From Scatophagus argus (Eukaryota; Chordata; Actinopteri; Scatophagidae), in the NCBI RefSeq assembly GCF_020382885.2, contig NC_058496.1:357501-421500 (forward strand): a DNA stretch of 64,000 nucleotides, read 5' to 3'. Made by a program: the position numbers and the translations under genes. The notes beneath the pieces are model-generated. The model was not told the DNA's origin. It made no database searches and saw nothing but the letters and a program-made list of their open reading frames with translations. Of this stretch, positions 34,797-48,000 are shown one piece after another. The first letter of the stretch is position 1. Each line of letters starts with the position of its first letter.

Positions 34797-35056
34797 GTCG
34801 TGGTTAGGGTGTCGGACCCGTAACCGGTGGATCGCTGGTTCGATTCCCCGTCCCGGTGTCCATGGCTGAGGTACCCTTGAGCAAGGTACCTAACCCCCAC
34901 TGCTCCCCGGGCGCTGCACGCGGTCGCCCACTGCCCCGGGTTTGCTGTGTGTGTGTGTGCACGTCACTTGGGTGGGTTAAATGCAGAGCACGAATTTCGT
35001 TGGAGTGAGTTCCCTCCAATGACAAAATATGTCACTTTAATCTTTAATCTTTAATC
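34797..35056 (+). mobile_element. tRNA-derived SINE
   Basis: An A-box-like 'tggttagggtgtcggaccc' at 34801 and a perfect B box GGTTCGATTCC at 34837-34847 make an RNA polymerase III promoter of tRNA origin. A tRNA-unrelated body follows ('gaggtacccttgagcaaggt', 'gagttccctccaatgacaaa') and a tail of (TTTAATC)3. A second copy, inverted, lies at 44006-44258. Confidence 0.88.
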
Positions 35057-37263
35057 ATTGGTTGTGTGTTAGCCCTTCAGTACACATTTGAGGTACTTGT
35101 ACTTCAGTTGAGTTTTTTTTTTAAACTTTACTTACTTCTGCTTCACTTAGCATACTACTAAACATTAGGTACAAAACAGGATAAGTTTACCACAATGTGA
35201 GTATTGTTTTAGATTAAACTGGTGGTTTGTAGCTAAGTGACTGGTCAACCACCTCCAGACTTCTCAGGTGGTTTCATTTGACTGTTCCAGGCTCAAAAGT
35301 GCGTCTGTCAGAAGCGTTTTCTTCTTCCTGCTCTCATTAATCGTGACGACCACTAAGGTTCACCTGGTGGCCCCTCGGAGGGGCCCAACCCTTCAGGTTG
35401 GAACCACTGTGTGTATATGCAGTACTTCAGAGTGTGTCCACGTGCAGCGGCTGCTGCTCTGGCACCGAAGCTTCAGTATTCATTGTACTGAAGTACTTTT
35501 ACAATATGAAGCTGATAATACTGCTGTACTTTTACTGCAAGAAGCCAATAATATTTTACAGTGCTGTATTAGTACTTCTATCGACACAGTGTCAAAAATG
35601 TGAAAACTTCTTCATTTGAAAGTTTGTGATTTCATAGCACAGAACTCTGAGGAGAAAAAGTGGACGTGGGACGACTCGATGACGATTTATTTGTAGTATT
35701 CACATTTGTCTTCTCAGGTTTGTGGCACTCGGGGCAACAAGCACTCAATGATTCAGTCAGCTTTACTTAGCTGGAGCCAGTCCTACAGATGACCAGTGGG
35801 GCTCCTCGGTCTGTCTGTTGTCCTTGTAAACTGTAATTTAGACCCTGAACTGAAACTTTGTCAGTTTTTGGCATATTTGGAGACATTCAAATTCTCTCTC
35901 TTTCTGAAAGTGCAGATAAAAACCAGTCTCATATCCCTGGCTGGAGTCTGAACACGGTTAGCCTGTCTCAGCAAAGAGATCGACAGCAGTGTCAGTCAGT
36001 CCGGTGAAAAACTCCACAAAGGAAATCACCAAGGAGATGAATGTGATCTGAAGGGCTGCATGTTGGGGTTCTGCTTTAGACACTGTCCTGATGGTTAAGA
36101 GACAACTAAACGTTGGTATGTTACCATTGAAATCTAAAATATTATCATACAGAACCCTGAGGAATCTCACAGTGGGACGACCACTGAGTCTACTGGATAT
36201 GTTCAGCTGTTTGCTAACATGCTAACCACAGCTACCTCGTGAGACGATCATTTATCATACTTTACTTACTCTGCTGTTACTCCTGTTACTCTGAGGAATT
36301 ACATTCTTCTGTCCAACATTAAGGAGTACTGCAAAACTCATATCTCATTTAATGTTTTGCTGCTGGTGTGGCATCATGTGATTTGTTTGAAAGATTAGCA
36401 TCATGGCTAACTGCAGGGGAGGAAAAATAACATTTTTGGGCAACAGTGAGGCAGTTTTAAGTTACAGTTAATGTTGCATGATTAGCACAGCTGCTGCACA
36501 TGTTTCTGTGAAGTCACAAAAAAGTAAATCTCTCCATTTTCTTTTATTATTTTTGGCTTTAAAAAGTTGTTTCCTGGCAGCAACTACAAGTCTCTCAGAC
36601 ACGATCAGTCTTTTAAACTCAGGACCTTCAGTCACAGCTGACAACTCATTTCCTTTACAGCACAGCAGGATTAACAGACATTCATCTGAGGTAAAATCGG
36701 TTTTAATTACTGTCTCCCAAAATGCCTGTTAGCTTAGAAGCTAAATGTTATGGTATGATAAAACAGGAATCGTGTTTTTATCTTCATGCTGTGATACTGT
36801 GACATTAACATTAAAGACAAAAGGCACATTTAGGGGAAAACCTGAGCTTATTTATGGATTAAATGTATTTTTGAGTTATCCCTTTGCTTTGCTGTGTTGC
36901 CCTAACCCTAACACTTAGTGTTCATCCATCATCCTCACTGTCACTTAAGCTTTTTCTGGCTTGTCATGTTAATTAAACATTAACTTGATTCCTTTAGCTC
37001 ATTAGCAACATATTTCTGAATGAGCAGAATAAGGCAAAACAGCTTAGGAGACTGCTGTGGAGCTTTAGCTGCCAATGAATCTCTCACATTTAGCACTCAG
37101 CACAACAAGCATGTTAGCAGTTAGCTCGTCATACTTGTCCAGATGCAGATGAACTCCTCTGTGCTGCTGGATTTGGGTCTTTGTCAGTGTAGTTAATTAT
37201 TTTTCATTTCAAATGCGACTGAAGGTCCTGATGCGACTGGAGCGTCAGCAGCCGATCTCATCA
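35057..37263. other. Spacer and tsc1 3' UTR region
   Basis: About 2.2 kb between the SINE and the tsc1 stop codon. The right part should be tsc1 3' UTR. I see no exon resembling spaca9, the gene between AK8 and TSC1 in human, and no RNA gene. AT-rich, unique-looking sequence. Confidence 0.5.
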
Positions 37264-38996
37264 TCAGTACTCTGGCAGCGTCTCATCGTAGTCCATGATG
37301 CTCAGTTCATGTCTCCTGTGACGGACAGCGAGGGTCAGGTCTGTAGGGGGCGCTGCAGGTCCAGAGGCAGGGCAGCTGTGAGCTGAATCTCGGTGTTGGA
37401 GCTCCGTCTGAGGACTCCCTGAGAGGAGGGAGGCCTCCTCCGCCTCTTGGCCCACAGGAGGGCTCTCTGGCTGGGCTTCATCCTCCTCCTCCTGGTCCTG
37501 CTCCTCCCCTTCCTGTTGCTCCTTCTCCTCCTGGCTGTGATTGGTCGGTCTGAACAGCTGCCGGGCGCGCTGCTCCAGGAAGGAGCCAACGGCCAGGGGG
37601 GAGTCAATGGGAGAGAGGGAGAGGGGCGAGGAGGAGCAGGAGGGCAGGTGCAGAGGAGAGGTGGAGAGGGCCTCCACACCTCCGTTTATTCTCCCTACAG
37701 AAGAAGAAGAAGAAGGGCGGGGCATGTGGCTGCCCTGAGGGGCCGGCAAAGGGATGCTGCTGCCATTTGGCCTGAGGGAGAGAGAGAGAGATGACATCAC
37801 ATGACTGCAGCACTGACATCATCAGGTGTATCTTCTGTTCTGATTGGTTGAAGCAGCAGTAACGTCCCTCAGACCGGTTTACCTGCTGCACACATCCTGA
37901 GGCCTGCTGTGGGTATGTGCGTCCAGGTGGATCTGGCTGTACAGGTGAAGCATCTCAGTCTGCAGGGTCTGAGTGAGTCTCCTGAGAGCGACACAGCGAC
38001 TGTCGCACGCCGACAGCTCCGCTCTGACACGCAAACAACGGGACAACATGTTAGGCACCCGGTCACATGATCACCATCAGGTCTCTGACTGACTGCCTCA
38101 ACATGGCACCTCAGGGGTAAGAAACCACAATATGATGTTTCCATGCACAACTTGTGATCCGGAGGCTGTAAAAACCTGATCCCGAGCTGATCACACTGCT
38201 GTGTGTGTGTAAACTCCCTCAGTGGGAGGCGGCTTTGTCCTCTTTCTGAATAGCTTTTCACACTACAGCACACCTGCGGTTTCTTGCGCTAAAGCTTTAG
38301 ACTCGGGGAAAGTTCGGTTGTTTTAATCAGGCCGAGTCTGACTGCCCATAAACTCTGCCATGACTCAGCTTTTCGACTTATTTCTAGAAACGTGACGTGT
38401 TGCTTCTGCTGCTCCTGTCGTCCCTTTCGTTGGAAACATTTCACCAGTAGATGGCAGAATTCAGACAGCAGTGCCATCACACCTGCTGTGCATTAACCTG
38501 CTGTTCCTCTGGCTCTAACATGTTCAGGTTCAGGTGCTGCACCCTGACTACCCATGAAACCACACTCTGATACAGGACTCTGACCTGCTTTGGGTCTTGG
38601 TGTCCTCTAGAAGTTTCTTCTGATCCAGGATCAGCTGCTCTTTATGGGCCAGCTGGTTCTCCAGGTCTGCTATCCTGTGATTGGCTGCTTCCAGCTTCTG
38701 TCTCTGCTGGACGTCACTGTCCTTCAGCCGCTGGTACTCCTTACCCACACTGCACTGCAGCATGAACGCCTCCTGACACACACACAGAGTCACAGATCGA
38801 TCGTGAAGAGCTGATGTCTGCAGGTTTGAGCTCAAAACAGACTGTGTTGTCCGAGTCGGCTGGAAAATGAATTAAAATGAAAAACAGTCTGAGACGCTCG
38901 TCTGAACCTGCTGAAGGTGGAGACAGAAGCTCCACACTGCAGGGCTGACAACAGAATCTGTTTGGAAACCTGAGGCGGGCTTTGATCCAGTGAGGA

Positions 38997-39027
<31 letters not shown>

Positions 39028-42000
39028 CTCACAGTGCTCTGGTGTGTGTCTCCTCCCTCCAGCTGATCCATCAGTCGTCTGTTCGTTTCTCTCAGCAGGA
39101 CGAGCTGCTGGTTCAACATGAACATGTGCTGCTGCAGCTGCTCGCTGCTGCACAGCTGGACACACACACACACCAACACACACACACCAACATGTCATCA
39201 CTACAGCACGTTACACGTGAGTTCACTGATTTTCACATCAACAAAGAACATCACAACGCCAGCCAATAGGAGCTCTGCTCACCTTGAGTGACAGCTGGGT
39301 CAGCTGGTGCTCTGCATTGTAAGCCTCGTTATTGGCTTTCTGAAGCTCCGCCTCCAGATCCTTCAACCTGCTCTGACACTCCTGAAGCTCGCTCTGAAAC
39401 GGCCAATCACAGCACAGGTGGCTCTTAGACAGCCAATCACAGCACCAATCACAGCACAGGTGGCTCTCAGACAGCCAATCACAGCACGGTACCTGCAGTC
39501 TCTGGTTGTCTCTCTGCTGGTCCTGCTGTTGCAGCAACAGCTGCTGGATGTGTGTGTGCAGCTGCTGAGTGTGAGTGTGCGTGTCCTGCTGCAGTTGTGT
39601 GTATCGTCTCTGCTCTTCACCCAGACTGGACTTCAGAGATCGAATCTCTTCATCCTGAACGCTCAGCTGAGCCTTCTGCAACACAACACACACACTTTGA
39701 GCTACTGGATTTGAAAACTAAACGAGACAAAGAAGAAACACTGAATACAGAAAGGAAGGAGGAAAGGACAGAAGACAAGAAGGGATGGAGTTTATATGTA
39801 AGTGTTACCATGGCGACGCTGTGCTCCTCCAGCACGGTGGCGTTGATGACTCTCCGCAGCAGACGGCGGTTTCTGATGGCGTGTTGCTGACGTTTGAAAC
39901 GTTCGTACTGCAGCTGACTGTGGACCAGAAGCAACTGACTCCTCAGAGACTGAAGCTCCTCCCCCTGGGCGGGGCCTGGCACATGCGCGCACACACACAC
40001 ACGCACAGAGCATCATCTCAATTCTGATGGTGATGCATTTAAAGCCCTACAGGAAGTCTGAAGTTCAGAGAGTTGAGGAGCAGATTTACAACTTAAACGT
40101 CTGTCAAAGTTGATCTGATCTGTTTGCATATGAGAGGAAGCTAAGAGGTGAAAGCTCCTTGTCGTAGTTGCCAAGAATCACCGCTGGGAGGCGCTAGAGG
40201 AAAACTTAGACAACCACTCAAGTCATTCAAGTACCACATGTCCTCAGAGGGCCATGAACACAACCAAATGTCATCACAGAGTTTGCTCTGCCTTTTAGAG
40301 CAGGTGAGAGCCGTGCAGGTTAGTCTGGTTAGGAAAATCCCACTCCAGTTCATGAACACGCAGGACAGGTGGACGCTGCAGGTGTGTGACAACAAGCTGC
40401 CAAACTACACCGTGTCAGAGCTCCATCTCTGACCTGGAATCAAAACTCTCACAACATCCTGAGGTAACAGGAAACACGTGTGACACACTTCAGGTGGAGA
40501 ACACGTCCAGGTAACAGAGTGGGAGGAACCTTAATGAGGTGAGTCAGTGTGTGTCAGTGTCAGCTTCAGGTACCTTTGGTTTTCATGCTCTGCTGTTTAC
40601 CTCCAAAATGACTTCGATCCACCGACTTATGCACTGCTGACAACCTGCCACACACACACACAAACAGACCAGGTGAGTACGACAGGTGGAGTCCCACAGG
40701 GCTCGGGTTTCGGGGTCAGTCGCTCTCACCTCCTGCTGAGGCCTTCGTGGGCGTCGTGTCCGTGGACGATCAGCTGGTCTAGAACCTCCAGAGGAGAGAC
40801 GGAGGCCTGCTCCTCGTCCCTGTCCTTCTCCTCTCCACCTGCTGCTCTGTCCAGCACCTCCTACAGCACACAACCACACCGAGAAAGAAACAGAAAGCAT
40901 CCTGGGTTCACTTCAGTCCACGGTGACCTGGTTGGGTTTTGAACCTGCTTGTGTCCAGTTTAGTCTGCTTTAGTTTACCTTTGTCTTCTTCCCAATGAAG
41001 AGCGTGGCGGCTCGGGGCAGAGCGAGCTCAAACAGGGCTTCGTACGGAGGGGCGGGGCTCTGGTCTGTGTGGGCGGGGCCATACAGGGCGGAGGCTCCCT
41101 CCTCCTCTGTGGAGGGCCGAGGGGGCGTGAAGCAGAGCGAGATGGTGCTGGGAAGAGGGCAGGGGGCTGAACCTGATGGAGCCTCATCACGAGCAGGGGT
41201 GGAGGTGAGCAGGATGGGCTGGGAGGAGGAAGGCTCTGGGGGAACATGGTTTACTGTCAACTTCATCATCATCATCACCACCATCATCATCATCAGGTGA
41301 TGAATGTGATCAGCTGACCTTCGCTGTTGATGACATCACTCTGGCCTCTTCCCTCTTTCTCTGTGATAGGCTGAAAGGACGACCGCTCCAGTTCTGTGAC
41401 GGGCTTCACCTGTCAGGAAGAGAGAAAGACTCCTTCACAATAAAAGCTTTCCAGTGAAGAGCAGAGAGCTGAGTGTCTACCTGTCACCCTGATCTCACCT
41501 GGTTGTTGTGGCCAGGAGTCAGACCGCCATCTTGGTCTCCCTCAGTCAGTGGTGTCACTGGGACGGTGGCTGATGAGGGACACTTCACACCTGGAGTTTA
41601 TCAAGAGACAGACAGCGTCATGTGTTAACAGAGCATCTCTGTGTCTCACAGAGTCTTATGATGTCTCAGGGTGTCTCACCTGAGACGGAGGTGGTCCTGC
41701 TCAGTGGGTGGGCGGAGCCTGTTGAAGCAGCAGGTTCAGGGGGGGGCGTTGACAAACCACACTGGGAGGAGGGGCTCCAGGTGACATCATCAGCCTGAAG
41801 ACAGAAACAACAGGAGCCTTTCACGATGCTGACGTGTCTCCTCCCGTCTCCTCCTCTCTCCTCATCTCAAGGTTAATGTAATGGAACATCCTCCATCAAG
41901 GTGGAGGAGAAGAGAGGACGCAAGGAACGAGTTAAAGCAACGAAAAGAACCCAGTGAGCGAGTGAGGAGAAGAAGGAAGGAAGGAAGGCAGGTAGATAGG

Positions 42001-45000
42001 AAGGTAGTGATAAGAAATGACTAGAATGACCTGTGTGTAGGAGCTGTGGAGCATCGGCTGGGTCAGAGACAGACGTCCAGATACTGGAGGACACATTGGA
42101 CTTCCTGTCAGTGTCAGACAGCACATAAGACAAAGTGTTTCAACATATGCTTTCCAGAAACAGCTAAAAGCTTCCCTGAAAGACTGAAATCATAACAGAG
42201 CTCACTCTGAGGAGGACATTTGTCTGTCTAAAATCTGTCTCTCCATGAGCTGAAGGCCTTTGACATCCAGACCACAGACTGACCTGAGCTGCTGAGCGTC
42301 TCCGAGGTGATGTTCAGGTGAGAGGAGGACAGCAGGGGAGGTCTGGGTGAGGAGGAGGATGAGGGTGAAGAGGGAGGGTCTCTCAGGGAGCAGTAAGTGT
42401 CCTCCTCACAGGACGACTCCAGAGGATCCAGACACACTCGGGAGCACTCGATCACAATGTCATGGACTTCATAACACTTCCACCTGAGACGTACAGGAAG
42501 TTTGCGCTGAAGTGGGCGGGAAAACTTTTATCTTCTGTTTCTTCTTCTGTTGTTGTTTCAGTGTAGTCCTAATTGTTGTCCTAATGTCCTAATTTAAATC
42601 AAATTAACCATGGCGCCCCCTGGAGGCAGGCGTGATTGTGCGCTCCGCTCGAGAATGCCGACTTCGTCTTCTTTTCTGTGTTTTTTGTTTTTACTGCGCT
42701 GCACAGATGCCATGCACTGCTGGACACTGCAAACTCGCACAGTTTCGAGTTTAGTGGATTTATCCCACCAGATCTGCAACTCATTGTGCGCTCCAGTGAC
42801 TACCGTCACCGCCACCGCCAGGAAGGCCCCGGCGAACTGACTTATAGCGAGCCAGCTGACAGGAAGGGAGAAGAGGCAAGAAGGGAAGGCTACATGCTAG
42901 GCTAAAAGCCCATGCTAGCCTCCTACTAGCTAATGTGCCGTCTCTGGAAAACAAACTGGACGAGCTGAGAGCCAGGATTACGACACAGTGGGAGATAAGA
43001 GAATGCTGAGCTCTAATTTTCACCAAAACCTGGATTTCAGAGAACGTCCCAGATTCCGCCATTCAGCTACAGATGCGTCCATTCACCGAGGAGACCGGAC
43101 AGCAGCCTCCGGTAAGGCGAAAGGGGGAGGTGTGTGTGTTTACCAACAACACGTGGTGTGAGGCCGTGCGGACTGTTCATAAACACTGTTCGCCTGATGT
43201 GGGGTTTTTGATGCTTACGAGCCGTCCCTATTACCTTCCAAGGGAGTTTACACCTGTGCTTCTGGCTGCTGTTTACATTCTTCTGTGAGCCAACTCTGCA
43301 GCCGCACTCTGCAAGCTCCATGACGTCATCAGCGCACTAGAGACCGCCGGTTTTATCCCTGCTGGCGACTTTAATCAGTGTAATCTGCAGACTGTACTAC
43401 CCAAATAGAACCAACATGTAGACATCCCCACCTGGGATCACGTATACACAAGTGGTGCATACAGGGCCGCACTCCGCCCCCACTTCAGACACTTGGACCA
43501 CATCTCTTTGTTTCTGTACCCGGCCTACAGGCAAAGACTCAAACAATCACATCCTGTCATCATGCAGGTCAAGCACTGGACACCTGAGACTGAGGGCAAA
43601 CTGCAGGACTGCTTTACTGCTACAGACTGGTATGTTTAAAGCTGCAGCCACTGTGGAGGACTCTTCTGTCAGTGTACAGGATTACGCTTACTATGTGACT
43701 GGCTACATTAGCGCTTGTGTGGATAATATCTTACCCACCATACAAGTCAGGATGTTTCCCAACCAGAAGCCCTGGATAAACAGTCAGGAACGTCATATGC
43801 TGCGTGCTGGCTCCACTGCACTTACATCTGGCAATGAGGCTGAGTACAAAGCTGCAAAGTACAGACTGAGGAAGGACATCACAACACTTTTTACACCCGC
43901 TTCGAGTCCTCCACCCCCCACACAGAGAGGAGGCTCACGGACACCTGGACCACTACACCCCCACCAGTCATCTCATCAGCCCAGGTAAACAAAGCCCTGA
44001 GGAGGATGAAAGATGAAAGTGATGAAAGTGACATATTTTGTCATTGGAGGGAACTCACTCCAATGACAAATGACTCCAAGTGGCGTGCACACACACACAC
44101 AGCAAACCCGGGGCAGTGGGCGACCGCGTGCAGCGCCCGGGGAGCAGTGGGGGTTAGGTACCTTGCTCAAGGGTACCTCAGCCATGGACACCGGGACGGG
44201 GAATCGAACCAGCGATCCACCGGTTACGGGTCCGACATCCTAACCGCTGATCCACAACTGCCATCAACCCAGGGGGGGATCAACCCCCGCAAAGCGGCAG
44301 CACCAGGCAACAATCCTGGACGAGCCCTCAGAGCACGTGCCAACTAACTGTCAGACGTTCTCACCTCCTTATTCAACCTCTCCCTCAGCCAGAGAACTGT
44401 CCCCTCCTGCTTCAAGGCCACTACCATCGTCCCCCTCCCCACAAAGAGGCCCCCACCTGCCTGTATGACTATGGGCCAGTAGCACTCACTCTAATCATAA
44501 TGAAGTGCTTTGAGAGAGTGGTGCTGGCCCACATTCAGAGCAGCATCCCAAACACACTGGACCCCCTGCAGGTCCACCTCAGACGCTATCGCAGCAGCCC
44601 TGCACATCTCCCTCTCACACCTGGAGAATAAAGATTCCTACATCAGGATGCTCTTTGTTGACGACAGCTCCACATTCAACACGGTCGCCCCCTACAAGCT
44701 CACTGTTCCCCATTCTTGGCTCCTGGACTTTCTGACCGACAGGCCTCAGTCTGTCAGAATAGAGAACAGGACTTCAGCCAGCATCATCATAAACATCGGC
44801 ACACCACAGGGGTGTGTCCTCAGTCCCATCCTCTGCACCCTGTTCACCCACGACTGTGTGGCCTCCCACAAGGACAACATCATCCTGAAGTTTGCGGACG
44901 ACACCGCCGTGATAGGACACATCATGACACACACTCATGAGGCGGCCTACAGGAGGGAGGTGGGCACTCTGGTGACATGACAAGACAAGAGATGGTAGTG

Positions 45001-48000
45001 GACATGAGGAAAAAGAGAAGCCCTCATCAGCCACTGCTTATCCAGGAGAGCTGCCTCCATCGCCAAGGACCCCACCCACCCCCAACGAGGTCTGTTCCCT
45101 CTCCTGCCCTCGGCCCGGAGGTACAGGAGTGTGAAGTGCAAGACCACCAGACTCAGGAACTCCTTCTTTCCCTCTGCCATCAGACTCCTCAACAGCTGAC
45201 AGGAGTGTGTCACACTGGACCGCACCCTGAACACACTGAGTGCTTACATCTAGTAACACAGTAACTGCATCTTAATATTCAGTAACTGCACATGTGCCAT
45301 GTACATGTGTTTACCTCCTCACAGTTTTAATTACTCACAATTACATTCTGCTGAATTCTGCACAACAGCCGATGCAGCACACATGCACATTCATGTATAC
45401 AGCTTACTTTAACCTTACATATTCAGAGTTTATATTCTATTTTTTTAGTATTTCTTAACCTTTAACGGCATTCAGTGTGGACAACAAAGTAAGAATTTCA
45501 TTGTACAGGGAAACCTTTACTGTGCGTATGACAATAAAGCTTTGAATCTTGAATCTTGAATCTGATTCTTTGAATTTAAATCAAATTCAAAGGGAAACAC
45601 GTTGAGGTTTCTGTGAACTCACCTGGTCGGGTCCAGTTCATAGTCCTGAGTACCTGAGACCAACTCTGGGTGAACCCTGACATGTTCCAGCATTGGCTGA
45701 GAGACAGAGACAGACAAGCAGGGAGACAGACAGACAGACGGGCAGGCAGACAGTAAAACTGTTAAACACCTTTGACAGGTTCAGGAGACAGAGGACGAGC
45801 CTCCAGGTGTTCACAGTTCCTTCAGTAACAACAGTCAGGTGGACGACATGTCACTCAAATGTTCAGGTTCAACAATATTTTCAGCTTCAAAGGTTTCTGT
45901 AGATTTTCAGCAGCAAACAAAGTGGGACATTTTTTTGTCTTTTGTTATTTTATACTTCAGTGTCCCACAGGCTTCGGTTTCTGGTTCTCTTAAGTTCTTT
46001 GGTGAAAACCACCAAAAATTCGACAGTAGCAAACTACAACTCCCAGGGTGCATTTCACTGGCCAACAGCCCATCAGGGGGCTGAACTTTGGCTTTATCTC
46101 CATGGCAACAACAGCTGAGGCTCCTGGGTAACGAATCAGAGGCGGCGATGAGAACATGACGCTGTGTGACGGAGTTCATGTTATCTGAGAGGCGGAGCAG
46201 CTGCATCTATTTCTGTCTGTCAGCAGCACTGGACACCAGTCAGCCGCTGTTACTGGACTGAACCGCTGCCCAGTCCTCAGGCAGCAGCCGCACTGCAATG
46301 TTAGACACATAGAAAAGAGGACTCTACTGGTCTGCACTGGACTGTATTGGCTTGTACTGGTCTCCATTGGTCTGCACTGGCCTGTACTGGTCTTGACTGG
46401 TCGACATTGGTCTGCACTGGTCTACACTGGCCTGTACTGGTCTTGACAGGTCTTGACTGGTCTACATTGGTCTGCACTGCTGCACTGCTCTGCACTGGCC
46501 TGTACTGGTTTGCACTGGTCTACATTGGTCTGCACTGGCCTGTACTGGTCTGCACTGGTCTACACTGGCCTGTACTGGTCTTGACTGGTCTTTACTGGTT
46601 TGCACTGCTCTACACTGGCCTGTACTGGTCTTGACTGGTCTACATTGGTCTGCACTGGTCTTTACTGGTCTTTACTGGTCTACATTGGTCTGCACTGGTC
46701 TTTTCTGGTCTACATTGGTCTGCACTGGTCTTTACTGGTCTACACTGGCCTGTACTGGTCTGCATTGACCTGCACTGGCCTGTACTGGTCTTGATTGGTC
46801 TCTGCCCGTTTGCACCGACCTTGACGACCTCCTGGAAGGTGTCCAGGTTCTCCTTCATGCTGTAGTGCAGCCTCAGGTAGGAGATGAAGTTGCAGGGGAA
46901 CATCCCATAGAGGCGGTGGAACAGGGAGTACACACCTGCGTGGAGGTGGACCAGGTGAACGACAGAGACCTGACCTGCAGGAGACAACAAACAGCCAATC
47001 AGAACACAGACAGTAACTCACACAAACAGATTCTCATCTTTAATTCAACTAAAAATATCTGAGTGGTTTGACCTCACAATTCAAAACTAACTAAAATAAA
47101 GAAAAGTTTGTGTGGTACTTTAAGTAGCTTTACTGCAGATTATACTACCCTTTTAGTACTTTATTCGATGGACACAGTGTCCCACAGTGGATTTTTAAAA
47201 TAAAACGTTTTAAAAAACATTGATTTACTTCAACATTTACTTCAACAAAATGTAAATGTACTTCAACATTTACATTTACTTCAAATTCATTTACTTCACA
47301 CACTTCAAGTGTGTGAGAGTGTGTGTGAGTGTGTGTGTGCGTGTGTCACCAGGGTTTTTGTAGCTCCAGGATGCGAGGCGTCCGAACACGTCGAAGAAGT
47401 CGTAGATGTGTTGCTTCCCGGCCTGAGGGATCATGGGTAACAGAGTGATGAGGACCAGGACTGCGGTGATCAGGACCACGACGTCAGCGTCTGTCTGGGG
47501 AAGGTCAGACTCTGTCACTCCTGTCTGTTCTCACCTGCTTCAGGTGTGAGGGTCTGCAGGTTCTTCCAGAGGCTTTTGTTTTAACATGAACATGAACGGG
47601 GACCCCGTGTGATCTGATGGACACGTGTCACATGATCATATTAACGCTACAGCGGTGACGTCTGCCTTCGCAGGTCACACGACCATTTCCACATGAGCTC
47701 ACAGTGTTTTTATGTCCGGGAACTGCGACGTGTATCAGTGCGAGTACCTTGAGGCAGCGCAGCAGGGAGGCCAGCAGGGGCGAGCGGCTGATGTGATGAA
47801 CCCAAGGAGGCTGTTTCCGGATCAGGTGACCCAGCAGGGTCAGAGCAGCCAGTCTGGTCCCGGGTCTGCCCACACACTCACTGAGCTTCTCCAGCAGGGG
47901 CTGACGGACGGGCGCATAACGTTAGTACACACGCTGCAACACGCATTCATGTCATCGGTGTGTGCGGCTCGGCTGACCTTGTGATGCGGCTCTCTGACGG

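Noticed and set aside
34801-34872. tRNA gene
   Set aside because: The A and B boxes are real, but the body and repeated tail, and the second copy at 44 kb, show a tRNA-derived SINE; no proper cloverleaf acceptor stem was found.
39940-39975. tsc1 exon 15 starting at the nearer AG (ending at 39965)
   Set aside because: That leaves the wrong phase; the AG at 39976 adds GPAQ, fits the human HFGGSPPSDE region and keeps the frame.
41680-41794. Premature stop in tsc1 exon 9
   Set aside because: It appeared only when the run of eight C's was miscounted as seven; with eight, the frame is open and matches the TPP region.
43452-43988. Separate protein-coding gene on the plus strand
   Set aside because: The frame contains MFPNQKPW and lies between endonuclease and reverse transcriptase text of a dead LINE.
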